Positions 24,284 through 31,451 of a stretch of DNA of 64,000 nt are shown here, piece by piece (positions within the stretch are counted from its first letter, which is position 1; each line of letters starts with the position of its first letter). The DNA is from an uncultured Corynebacterium sp. GTDB taxonomy: Bacteria > Actinomycetota > Actinomycetes > Mycobacteriales > Mycobacteriaceae. A program made the position numbers and the translations under genes. The notes beneath the pieces are model-generated. The model saw nothing but the letters and a program-made list of their open reading frames with translations, did not search any database and had not been told where the DNA came from. Where the stretch lies: the NCBI RefSeq assembly GCF_943914615.1, contig NZ_CALUCS010000012.1, forward strand, positions 1-64,000. The letters are read 5' to 3'.

Positions 24284-25219
24284 TTAGTCTGTCATGCGCT
24301 CCGGACAACCTCCCGCTGATTCTTCATTCCGCTTAGCCACCCAGGCCGCCACAACGTCGGCCACACGTGCTAGCCCCTCCCAAGATTCCGGCTGGGAATT
24401 TGGCAGCATGGCGTGCAGGAACAGCCGATACATCACCGCCCGCAACACCAACTGTGTGAAGTCTGGCAGGTGCGCCCAGCGATCCAGCAGGGCATCCGGC
24501 GCGTTGCCCCAGGACATCGTGTCCACGATCAGCAGCGCAACGGTCCAGGCCGCCGGGTGCCATGCCGGATAGAGGTCCGTGACGATGGGATCGGCGGTTC
24601 CGTCGAAGATGGTGCACCCAGCAATATCCCCGTGCACCAGTTGGTCGTCCTCCACGATAGGTTCGCGCAGCTCGGCAAGGCTCGCGGCCTTTACCAGCGC
24701 AGCGGCAACGTCCTCTCGCGGCACGCTCTCGGGTGCCAACACCGGGGTGACCCATTCCGCCGGGTCCTCGGCGAATGCGGCCTGGTCCGCCGCGGCGAAG
24801 AGGTCGTGTTCGTGCCACTTTCCTCCTGCCACAGGAGGCGCCAGGAACGTCGGCTTCTTCTCGCCACGCAGGGCTTCGTTGAGGCGCAAGGCGGCCGCCA
24901 CCATTTCGTCGAAGCGCGGTGACTGGTGGCCAGACATGAATGTCCGCGCCCGCCAACCGGACACGCTAAAGCGTCCATCGGAAGAGAAAATGGGCCGCGA
25001 CATGGAAACCCCCGCCGGACGCACCTTCGACATGATCTTGGCGATCCACGCCGCCCGCGCCGGCTCGTCCGCCCGGGAGATCACCGCCCGGTCGCAGCGC
25101 CATCCCTGGCTCCACTCCTGTTCCAGCAACACCGGGTGCGCCGAGGGCACCTGGAAGCTGGCCAGGATGTGCGCTGGTGGCGGGGAATTGAAGTCGCTGT
25201 GAGAATCGTCGTTGATCAT
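24284..25219 (-). CDS. Aminoglycoside-phosphotransferase-like protein (TIGR02569 type)
   Basis: This 311-residue protein starts at the ATG at 25219 (MINDDSHSDF). A GTG at 25264 would run into the upstream gene. The kinase-like region has LVHGDIAGCTIFDGTADPIV and then TDLYPAWHPAAWTVALLIVD, resembling the Brenner motif and metal-binding loop of APH/choline-kinase folds. The Asn usual after HGD is replaced (HGDIAGCT) and the DFG-like motif reads TDLYP. Homologues are conserved next to adnA in actinobacteria. A role in drug resistance should not be assumed. It is co-directional with adnA, with a five-base gap. Confidence 0.75.
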   Translation of the reverse strand: MINDDSHSDFNSPPPAHILASFQVPSAHPVLLEQEWSQGWRCDRAVISRADEPARAAWIAKIMSKVRPAGVSMSRPIFSSDGRFSVSGWRARTFMSGHQSPRFDEMVAAALRLNEALRGEKKPTFLAPPVAGGKWHEHDLFAAADQAAFAEDPAEWVTPVLAPESVPREDVAAALVKAASLAELREPIVEDDQLVHGDIAGCTIFDGTADPIVTDLYPAWHPAAWTVALLIVDTMSWGNAPDALLDRWAHLPDFTQLVLRAVMYRLFLHAMLPNSQPESWEGLARVADVVAAWVAKRNEESAGGCPERMTD

Positions 25220-25227
25220 GTGCTCGC

Positions 25228-26175
25228 TTATTTGCTGTTCTTGTACCCAAACGGGAACACCCACGGGTTTGCCTTGCAGGTGTTCGAATTGTCCTTGAAT
25301 GCCTTGTCTGGGTTGATTTTATAGATCTCGGCGTTGTTCAGGCTGATGGTTTGTTGCATCATGATCGGCGCCAGCGCGCCATCCTTGGAACACGGCACGT
25401 GAGCTTTGTACCCGATTCCGTGGCCGACCTCGTGGTTAATCATGTACTGCCGGTATGCTCCCAGATCCCCCTCGAACGGTATGGCTCCGCGCACCCAGCG
25501 CGCCTCGTTGAGCACCACGCGTCCCTCTCCCGGGAAGTTGCAGCTGGTCTCAATGCCATAACTATCACCACAGGTCGCGGCGGTGGTCTCCGGCGAGGTC
25601 AGCTGAATCCGCATATCCGGCTCCTTCCCCTTCGGCAGCTTCTTTTCGTCCACGTGCTGGAAGGAGTACTGCGGATCGCCCACCCAGGATTTCGGGTTGG
25701 CCAAGGTAGCGTCCACCATCGCGGCAAAGGCATCATCGCCGCCATAAGCCGAGGACTTTAGTGTCGACTCGACCTCCACGACGTAGGTGAACTTCTTCTT
25801 CCCCTTGCCGAAGGTTTTGCCGGGCTTGCCGGCGGTGCGGAACTTCCCGCTTCCCTTCTTCGTGTACTTGCCGCCCGGGGGCAGGGAGCCGAACTTCAGG
25901 TCCCCGTAGTCGCCGATCTCGCTGCCGCTGGAAGCGCCGCCGTCATCGCTGGTGGTAACCGCGACCTCACCGGTGGCCTGCGTGTCTTTTTCGTCACCCA
26001 GACCATGCAAAATGCTGTACATAACCAGCAGAGTAACCAGCACAAACGCGACAGTCACCAGCATTACGCTGCGAAAGCTAAACCGCCCATTCTGGGACTG
26101 CGCGCCCGGTGTTTCCGGTGCGGACTTCCGCGCCGGCGGGATGGGGTGGCGCTCCACGCTACTGCCGCTACTCAT
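25228..26175 (-). CDS. DUF3152 membrane-anchored metzincin-like protein
   Basis: This 315-residue protein has one N-terminal membrane helix (VMLVTVAFVLVTLLVMYSIL, about 38-57), so it is exported and anchored. A basic Gly/Lys-rich linker (GKYTKKGSGKFRTAGKPGKTFGK shape) follows, then the DUF3152 domain. The motif MINHEVGHGIGYKAHVPC gives HExxHxxGxxH, the zinc site of metzincin proteases, with a nearby Cys. The family is annotated only as a domain of unknown function in actinobacteria. It ends just before the kinase-like gene. What it cleaves, if anything, is unknown. Confidence 0.85.
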   Translation of the reverse strand: MSSGSSVERHPIPPARKSAPETPGAQSQNGRFSFRSVMLVTVAFVLVTLLVMYSILHGLGDEKDTQATGEVAVTTSDDGGASSGSEIGDYGDLKFGSLPPGGKYTKKGSGKFRTAGKPGKTFGKGKKKFTYVVEVESTLKSSAYGGDDAFAAMVDATLANPKSWVGDPQYSFQHVDEKKLPKGKEPDMRIQLTSPETTAATCGDSYGIETSCNFPGEGRVVLNEARWVRGAIPFEGDLGAYRQYMINHEVGHGIGYKAHVPCSKDGALAPIMMQQTISLNNAEIYKINPDKAFKDNSNTCKANPWVFPFGYKNSK

Positions 26176-26194
26176 ACAGCTAGTCGCAGCCTCC

Positions 26195-26440
26195 CTAGCT
26201 TACGAAGCCGACAGAGTTCTTGGCCTCTGCCCCGACCTCTACGTAAGCGATCTGTCCGCGCACGAGCACGTAGCGTGCTCCCTTGGCACCTTCAATGGTC
26301 AGCGTCTCATTCTCGCCGGAACGCAGGAAGTTCTCGATCTCTGCCACGTACTCGTCCTGGGACTTGGCCTGGTCGCTCTTGGTGTCGATGGTGATAGCCA
26401 GCTCGCGGGCGTTGTGTACGAATCCGACCTTGATCTGCAT
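26195..26440 (-). CDS. DUF3107 small conserved protein
   Basis: This encodes 81 residues from the ATG at 26440 (MQIKVGFVHNARELAITIDT). AAGGAAGG seven bases upstream favours this start over one six codons earlier. The alternating strands (LTIEGAKGARYVLVRGQIAYVEVG) are typical of DUF3107, found throughout actinobacteria beside the DEAD-box helicase gene. No catalytic motif is visible. It is divergent from the helicase gene, with about 100 bases between starts that should carry both promoters. Confidence 0.88.
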   Translation of the reverse strand: MQIKVGFVHNARELAITIDTKSDQAKSQDEYVAEIENFLRSGENETLTIEGAKGARYVLVRGQIAYVEVGAEAKNSVGFVS

Positions 26441-26538
26441 GGGAAACCCTTCCTTCATATTCGTTCTATACTCACGTGCAGTATTGTGACCATCATAGCT
26501 ATCGGGTCGAACAAGGAAGGCAGGTGCTGCAGGTGCCG

Positions 26539-27888
26539 ATGTCCTCTGGGGCTTCTAAGCCCTCTGCCTCCCGCCCGTCGTTCAACTCGCTCGGCGTGGC
26601 CGTGGAAATCACGGATGCTCTAGCCACCGCCAACATTACGCACGCCTTCGCCATCCAGGAATACACTCTGCCCATCGCACTGAAGGGCTCCGACGTTATT
26701 GGTCAGGCTCGCACGGGTATGGGCAAAACTTTGGGTTTCGGCATTCCTGTTCTCGATCGGGTTTTTGATGACGCCACCGTCACCGCCCCGGACGGCACCC
26801 CGCGCGCCTTGATCGTGGTGCCCACCCGAGAGTTGTGCCTGCAGGTCACCGACGACCTGACCTTGGCCGCCCGTAACTTGCGTGTGCCGGTGGGGGCCGA
26901 GGGGGCGTCCCAAAGAAAAAAGAGTAAGACCCGTGCCCTACAGGTACAGGCGGTGTACGGCGGCGTGGGCTTCGAAAAGCAGACGGCGGCACTGGCGCGT
27001 GGTGTGGACGTGGTCGTCGGCACTCCAGGAAGACTGCTGGACCTGGCCCAGCAGGGGTACTTGCAGCTGCAGACGGTGGAGATCGTCGTACTGGACGAGG
27101 CAGACGAGATGCTGGATCAGGGTTTTCTGGACGATGTGCGCGACATCCTCACACAGACCAGCCCGCAACGGCAGACGATGCTGTTTTCCGCCACCATGCC
27201 AGGGCCGATTGCGGCGCTGACCAGAACGTTTATGCGGCACCCGGTGCTTATCCAGGCCGATAGTGCGGCGACGGAAGCAACCCACGAGTCGACGCAGCAA
27301 GTGGTGTTTCAGTCCCACAAGCTCGATAGGCTCTCCACGCTCGCCCGAATTCTGCAGTCGCCTGGCAGGGGCCGCAGCATCGTGTTTGCCCGCACAAAGC
27401 GGCAGGCGGCGGGTGTGGCCGAGGAGCTTGCCAAGCTGGGCTTCCGGGTAGGCGCAGTGCACGGGGACATGCGCCAGAAGGACCGCGAGCAATCCCTGGA
27501 CCAGTTCCGCCGCAACGAGGTGGACGTGATGGTGGCTACCGACGTGGCTGCGCGCGGCATCGACATCGAGGACGTCACGCACGTGATCAACTACCAGGTG
27601 CCGGACGATGAACGCACTTATGTTCACCGCATCGGCCGTACGGGTCGTGCGGGCAACACGGGAACGGCGGTGAGCCTCATCGGTTGGGACGAGGTCGCGC
27701 GTTGGAACGCCATCAGCGACGCCCTGGGGCTGGACTTGCAGGATCCCCCGCAGTGGTTCTCCTCTAGCGCAGAGTTTCTGGCGGAGTTCGACCTTCCCGA
27801 CGATGTGGGCGACCAAGTGGGGCCTCCGCGCGGTGTGAAAGGCGCAGCGCTGAAGGTGAAGAAGTCCCGTAGGGGGCCGCGCCCATGA
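26539..27888 (+). CDS. DEAD-box RNA helicase (RhlE type)
   Basis: This encodes 449 residues from the ATG at 26539. In-frame GTG codons at 26524 and 26533 are possible alternatives, since AAGGAAGG at 26513 fits the second better. The Q motif (THAFAIQEYTLPIALKG), motif I GQARTGMGKT, motif Ia PTRELCLQV, motif II DEADEMLDQGF, motif III SATMP, motif V ATDVAARGIDIEDV and motif VI HRIGRTGRAG are all present. A short basic tail follows (KGAALKVKKSRRGPRP). It is probably involved in RNA remodelling or ribosome assembly. Its stop overlaps the next start (ATGA), so the two are translationally coupled. Confidence 0.93.
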   Translation: MSSGASKPSASRPSFNSLGVAVEITDALATANITHAFAIQEYTLPIALKGSDVIGQARTGMGKTLGFGIPVLDRVFDDATVTAPDGTPRALIVVPTRELCLQVTDDLTLAARNLRVPVGAEGASQRKKSKTRALQVQAVYGGVGFEKQTAALARGVDVVVGTPGRLLDLAQQGYLQLQTVEIVVLDEADEMLDQGFLDDVRDILTQTSPQRQTMLFSATMPGPIAALTRTFMRHPVLIQADSAATEATHESTQQVVFQSHKLDRLSTLARILQSPGRGRSIVFARTKRQAAGVAEELAKLGFRVGAVHGDMRQKDREQSLDQFRRNEVDVMVATDVAARGIDIEDVTHVINYQVPDDERTYVHRIGRTGRAGNTGTAVSLIGWDEVARWNAISDALGLDLQDPPQWFSSSAEFLAEFDLPDDVGDQVGPPRGVKGAALKVKKSRRGPRP

Positions 27889-29186
27889 GCCAGCGCATCC
27901 CCTCCCCCGAGCGCGCCCGCCGCAGCGACCACATCGTCGCCGCCGCGTTGGCCTGCGGACTGCTTGCCCTCGGCGGGATCACATGGTTAGGTTCCGACGC
28001 CCGTGATGTGGAACACCGGGTCGCAGATCACCCGATCGAGGCCGAGGACAAGACCCTAGCCTCTTCCGACTCCGCACAGGGCGACCGGCAGATTCCGCAA
28101 CACCTGCGCGAGCTGTGGGATGCGAAAACGGACTCCGCTGATTTGGTGGTCGATCAGGGCGGAGTCGTTCTAACTTCCGGCAACAAGGCCACTATGGTGC
28201 GGGGCGACGATGGCACGGAGGTCTGGCAGTATAAGGCACCCCACGACCTTTGCGCAGTTGCGACAAACTGGGGCAAGACGAACCTCTTCCTGCAAGGACC
28301 TAAAGGGTGCGGACAGGTAGTGGCGCTGGATAGCGGCACTGGCGAATACCGACACACCCGCGACATGCTGGCCGCCGACCACGTGGAGTTGTTCCAGAGC
28401 CGGGACAACATCGGGATGCTCTCCCCCACGCGCACGGAGCTACTGCGCTCTGACGGTGTGCGGCGAGTGGAGGTCGGCGACAAACTGACGGCCGTAAAGC
28501 CGAACAAGCAGGCATATACCGAGTGCACTTTTACTTCGGCCCTGACACGCAAGGACCTGCTGGTTACAGCGCAGACGTGCCCTAATAGCGAAAAGAAGCT
28601 GATCCGGCTGCTGAAGACAAACCCGGAAGACTCGGATGCCCCGGAGAAGTACCACGAGTACGAAGTCCCCGCGGACAGCGAGGTGGTGGGCGTGGGGCTG
28701 GACCGGGCGGTGATCTACGCCCCAGGTAACGGCACCCGCGCGAAGGACGAGAACGATAACGAAGGTTCGCGCTTCCAGGTGCTAGATAGGGAAGGCGATT
28801 TCCAGCAGTTCCCAGCCGACCCCGCCCCGTTACTGGATCCACAGCAGCGGAATGGCACACTGTTCCGCGCCCAAACTGCGGATTCGGCGCACCTGATGAG
28901 CTGGTTTGACGGATCCCGGGTGGTTACCTTCACCCCATCGACCATGGAGCCTGCGTTCCAGGTAGGCGGCGCAATCGGCCCTGCCACTCCTATGGGCGGG
29001 CGGCTGCTGGTTCCCACTGCGAAGGGGATTGCAGTGGTGGACTGGGATAACGGCAAGGTTCTGCGCACGATCCCGGTGGATCGCAAGGGCTACACTGGGC
29101 AGGTGACACTCAAGCTAGCGGGTGAGGTGCTGGTGGAAAAACGCGGCGATACCGTCGTGGCTCTGGGGATTGCTGACACTGGTTAA
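27885..29186 (+). CDS. Membrane-anchored protein, probable beta-propeller (Rv3212-like)
   Basis: This 433-residue protein has one N-terminal membrane helix (IVAAALACGLLALGGITWLGS) and a large extracytoplasmic part. Repeated strand patterns such as GGVVLTSGNKATMVRGDDGTEVWQY and GRLLVPTAKGIAVVDWDNGKV resemble PQQ/quinoprotein-type propeller blades. There is no lipobox and there are no catalytic residues. The same gene pair (RhlE helicase then this protein) occurs in mycobacteria, where its role is also unknown. It overlaps the helicase stop by four bases. I see no convincing terminator after it. Confidence 0.75.
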   Translation: MSQRIPSPERARRSDHIVAAALACGLLALGGITWLGSDARDVEHRVADHPIEAEDKTLASSDSAQGDRQIPQHLRELWDAKTDSADLVVDQGGVVLTSGNKATMVRGDDGTEVWQYKAPHDLCAVATNWGKTNLFLQGPKGCGQVVALDSGTGEYRHTRDMLAADHVELFQSRDNIGMLSPTRTELLRSDGVRRVEVGDKLTAVKPNKQAYTECTFTSALTRKDLLVTAQTCPNSEKKLIRLLKTNPEDSDAPEKYHEYEVPADSEVVGVGLDRAVIYAPGNGTRAKDENDNEGSRFQVLDREGDFQQFPADPAPLLDPQQRNGTLFRAQTADSAHLMSWFDGSRVVTFTPSTMEPAFQVGGAIGPATPMGGRLLVPTAKGIAVVDWDNGKVLRTIPVDRKGYTGQVTLKLAGEVLVEKRGDTVVALGIADTG

Positions 29187-29232
29187 ACGGTCACCCTTAT
29201 CCGCTCTCCCATGGCATACCAAATCGTTTTAT

Positions 29233-29248
29233 TGTGATGTTAATCACA
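29233..29248. promoter_or_regulatory. CRP/GlxR operator upstream of whiB1
   Basis: The sequence TGTGATGTTAATCACA has the TGTGA-N6-TCACA arrangement recognised by corynebacterial GlxR and mycobacterial CRP, both cAMP-responsive. Both half-sites match the consensus fully. It is about 325 bases before the whiB1 start and 47 bases after the upstream stop. Mycobacterial whiB1 is known to be controlled by CRP through sites in its promoter, which supports the assignment. Confidence 0.8.
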
Positions 29249-29329
29249 TTTTAAGGAAAACCTCTAGCCAAACTGCAAATAGCATGCGACAATCTTCCAA
29301 GTAACCGATAAGAGACCAAAAGGTTAACA

Positions 29330-29349
29330 GCAAACCAACGCAAACCAAC
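29330..29349. repeat. Tandem 10-mer repeat in the whiB1 leader
   Basis: GCAAACCAAC is repeated twice without spacing. It spans about two helical turns, and its role is unknown. Confidence 0.5.
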
Positions 29350-29441
29350 AAGGTCTTAATCGCAAGGCGAGAAGCCGCCGCGACCCCCTCTACACACAGG
29401 TCTGCACGCCACTTCGCCACCACCACTTTTGCCTGAATTTG

Positions 29442-29458
29442 CCTAGAGATTCTCTAGG
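29442..29458. promoter_or_regulatory. Perfect 17-base palindrome in the whiB1 leader
   Basis: CCTAGAGA-T-TCTCTAGG is an 8-bp inverted repeat with a one-base centre, 115 bases before the whiB1 ATG. Its symmetry suits a dimeric repressor operator. I do not recognise the consensus. Confidence 0.6.
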
Positions 29459-29573
29459 TCAATTCGTCGAGCCCAACTTCGATCACCGGCCAAAGTGCCC
29501 ACACCGACTGCAAGCAACCAAGACGACGCACTTCGGACATCCTTTGTCTGAAAAATAGAAGGGAAACACAATA

Positions 29574-29840
29574 ATGGATTGGCGCCACAAAGCCGTTTGC
29601 CGTGAAGAAGACCCCGAGCTGTTCTTCCCCGTAGGAAACTCCGGCCCCGCCCTGGCCCAGATCGCCAAGGCCAAGCTGGTCTGCAACCGCTGCCCCGTCG
29701 CTTCCCAGTGCCTCAACTGGGCCATCGAGTCCGGCCAGGATGCCGGCGTGTGGGGCGGCATGGCCGAGGACGAGCGTCGCGCACTGAAGCGTCGCACCAA
29801 CCGCGGTCGCACCCGCACCCGCAAGCGCATCACCGTTTAA
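29574..29840 (+). CDS. whiB1: WhiB1-type iron-sulfur transcription factor (WhcE-like)
   Basis: This 88-residue protein is nearly collinear with mycobacterial WhiB1: MDWRHKAVCREEDPELFFPV, the cluster ligands C9...C37NRC40...C46, the beta-turn GVWGGM and a basic AT-hook-like tail KRRTNRGRTRTRKR. The 4Fe-4S cluster reacts with nitric oxide, converting the protein to a DNA-binding form. WhiB1 also binds the C-terminal region of the primary sigma factor. AGAAGGGAAA lies before the ATG. The corynebacterial name whcE may be used for this position near sigH. The cAMP-receptor-type site upstream suggests carbon-source control. Confidence 0.92.
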   Translation: MDWRHKAVCREEDPELFFPVGNSGPALAQIAKAKLVCNRCPVASQCLNWAIESGQDAGVWGGMAEDERRALKRRTNRGRTRTRKRITV

Positions 29841-29851
29841 ACCCCAACATT

Positions 29852-29879
29852 TTGTCCAGCTACGCGCCCCCGCTAAGCT
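29852..29879 (+). promoter_or_regulatory. Candidate promoter of the bL37 gene
   Basis: TTGTCC at 29852-29857 and TAAGCT at 29874-29879 are separated by 16 bases, 43 bases before the bL37 start. This would allow transcription independent of whiB1. The match is moderate. Confidence 0.45.
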
Positions 29880-29922
29880 GAACAGGTTGAAACTGTCCCC
29901 TTAAACACCAAGGAGCTGCACA

Positions 29923-29997
29923 ATGAGCAAGCGTGGCCGCAAGCGCAAGGATCGTCGCAAGAAGAAGGCTAACCACGGCAAGCGCCCGAACAGCTAA
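29923..29997 (+). CDS. Ribosomal protein bL37 (24 residues)
   Basis: This very small gene encodes MSKRGRKRKDRRKKKANHGK plus RPNS. It ends in the ANHGKRPN tail of the actinobacterial large-subunit protein bL37, which was discovered in mycobacterial ribosome structures and is also about 24 residues and very basic. AAGGAG lies eight bases before the ATG. A candidate promoter precedes it and a strong terminator follows ten bases after the stop, so it is a complete transcription unit. Genes this short are usually missed by automatic annotation. Confidence 0.85.
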   Translation: MSKRGRKRKDRRKKKANHGKRPNS

Positions 29998-30006
29998 GCC
30001 GTAACC

Positions 30007-30055
30007 AAAGGCCGGCAGGAGCACCGCAGAAAACGGTGCCCGCCGGCCTTTTGCT
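30007..30055 (+). terminator. Strong, possibly bidirectional terminator
   Basis: AAAGGCCGGC pairs with GCCGGCCTTTT, with an inner GCACCG/CGGTGC stem, followed by TTTTGCTTTG. It ends the bL37 transcript. On the other strand it may serve the PH-domain gene. Confidence 0.85.
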
Positions 30056-30087
30056 TTGCCCCGGGCTGGCAGAGCTACTGTGCAGGG

Positions 30088-30459
30088 CTATAGCGCTCCG
30101 AATACGCTATGCGCAATCAAGGAATCGATACGCCGAACATCGAGACCACGTCCGATCTTTACTTTGATCTTTCCGGCTCGTGTCCACAGCTCAATTTCGG
30201 CATTGAAATCAAGCGTTCCCGCATTTTCCGTAGACCACATGTTGATCGACGAATACGGAAGGGAATAGACCTCCACCTTCTTGCCCCTCAGTCCTTGGGC
30301 GTCACGCATAATTAGGCGCTTTGTGGTGAAGATTGCGCTATCTCTGAAGGTCTTGAATGCCACGACCGCCTGCTCGCCGGGCACGAGCAGCGCCATGACA
30401 TCCTCGGGAATCGGAACTTCTTCAACGAACGTCCATTCCGCGATCTCAGCAGCTTCCAT
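30088..30459 (-). CDS. Bacterial PH-domain protein
   Basis: This 123-residue protein matches the bPH_1 (DUF1696/YdjM-like) fold: VVAFKTFRDSAIFTTKRLIM, then YSLPYSSINMWSTENAGTLD, a strand IELWTRAGKIKVKI, and a terminal helix DVRRIDSLIAHSVF. Such proteins form small beta-rich oligomers and have been linked to membrane or stress functions, but no ligand is known. It is convergent with bL37. RBS-like GGAGAG lies before its ATG. No membrane segment. Confidence 0.8.
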   Translation of the reverse strand: MEAAEIAEWTFVEEVPIPEDVMALLVPGEQAVVAFKTFRDSAIFTTKRLIMRDAQGLRGKKVEVYSLPYSSINMWSTENAGTLDFNAEIELWTRAGKIKVKIGRGLDVRRIDSLIAHSVFGAL

Positions 30460-30533
30460 TGTTCTCTCCTAAGGCTACGAAGGCTAAACCTTCCGAATAT
30501 CTACCGATTACTAATGTAGATTGCTTTGGGGCG

Positions 30534-30797
30534 CTACTCCTCCACCCGGTAGCTAATCACCCGCAACTGCGTGCAGATCCGCGCCCGCAGCTCCACTGGA
30601 GCGGGCTGGCTGCAGCAGCTCCGCAGGAGGTCCCGGACCTGCTGCTCGAGCCCCAACTGCTGCAGGCACTCCGGGCAAGCGTCGGCGTGGGCCCGCAAAC
30701 GGTCGCGGCTCTCCCAGTCGGCGTCACCATCAGCAACCTCGTACAGGGCATCCAGCAGGTCGTCACAGTCCGTCTTTCGCGAATTGTCTTTGCACAT
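30534..30797 (-). CDS. rshA: Anti-sigma factor RshA (zinc-associated)
   Basis: This 87-residue protein has the ZAS motif HADACPEC (His-x3-Cys-x2-Cys), further cysteines at C11 and in RSCCSQ, and the helical fold that clamps ECF sigma factors. It should bind SigH under reducing conditions and release it when its thiols are oxidised. The gene directly follows sigH: the sigH TAA is six bases from its ATG, and AAGGGA serves as ribosome site. The same pair is known in mycobacteria and C. glutamicum. Confidence 0.92.
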   Translation of the reverse strand: MCKDNSRKTDCDDLLDALYEVADGDADWESRDRLRAHADACPECLQQLGLEQQVRDLLRSCCSQPAPVELRARICTQLRVISYRVEE

Positions 30798-30803
30798 GTG
30801 CTC

Positions 30804-31418
30804 TTATCCCTTCGCTTCCGTCAGCTTGTTGTGTGCCGTCTCCGTCACGATCCCGTGCTCCGCGGCTACGTCCTTCAGCTTGCTGCGCAGCTGCTTGCGC
30901 CCGCGGTGCAACCGCGACATCACGGTCCCGATGGGAGTGTCCATGATTTCGGCGATCTCCTTGTAGGCCAGCCCTTCCACGTCCGCGTAGTACACGACCA
31001 TGCGGTAGTCCTCGCCCAGGCTCATCAAGGCATCCTGGATGCGCTTATCCGGGATGTTCTTTAGCGCCTCCACCTCAGCGGACTGCAGCCCCACGGAGTC
31101 GTGCTTCGCCGTTTCGGCCAGCTGCCAATCGGTCATCTCGTCAGCGCTGGATTCCGTCGGGCGGCGCTGCGCCTTGCGGTAGCTGTTGATGTACGTGTTC
31201 GTCAGGATTCGGTACATCCACGCCTTCAGGTTTGTTCCTTCCTTGAAGGAACCAAACGCCTGGTAGGCCTTCATGTACGCATCCTGCACCAGATCCTGCG
31301 CGTCGGCCGGGTTGCGCGTCATCCGCAGCGCCGCACCGTAGAGCTGATCCAGCAGGGGCAGCGCGTCTGCTTCGAATCTTTGCAGCAGCTCGTCTGCAGT
31401 GTCATCGCTGCGTTTCAT
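30804..31418 (-). CDS. sigH: ECF sigma factor SigH
   Basis: This 204-residue group 4 sigma factor starts at the ATG at 31418, where GAGGTG is five bases upstream. A GTG at 31433 would add five residues. Region 2 contains LYGAALRMTRNPADAQDLVQ and NLKAWMYRILTNTYINSYRK. Region 4 contains DVEGLAYKEIAEIMDTPIGT then VMSRLHRGRKQLRSKL. SigH controls the heat and disulfide stress regulon (thioredoxin, Clp, mycothiol genes) in relatives. It lies downstream of the SRAP gene by 33 bases and upstream of rshA, probably one transcript. Confidence 0.94.
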   Translation of the reverse strand: MKRSDDTADELLQRFEADALPLLDQLYGAALRMTRNPADAQDLVQDAYMKAYQAFGSFKEGTNLKAWMYRILTNTYINSYRKAQRRPTESSADEMTDWQLAETAKHDSVGLQSAEVEALKNIPDKRIQDALMSLGEDYRMVVYYADVEGLAYKEIAEIMDTPIGTVMSRLHRGRKQLRSKLKDVAAEHGIVTETAHNKLTEAKG

Positions 31419-31451
31419 TCGCTCACCTCTCACCTTTCTTCCAACGCAATT

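Larger units (their letters stand above)
29187..29573 (+). promoter_or_regulatory. Long AT-richer leader of whiB1
   Basis: This 387-base non-coding stretch before whiB1 contains a CRP/GlxR-type site (29233-29248), a tandem 10-mer (29330-29349) and a 17-base perfect palindrome (29442-29458). I see no credible frame in it. I could not fix the -10/-35 boxes. A TTAACA at 29324 and several TA-rich stretches are possible. The length suggests either a long 5' untranslated region or multiple operators. Confidence 0.7.
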
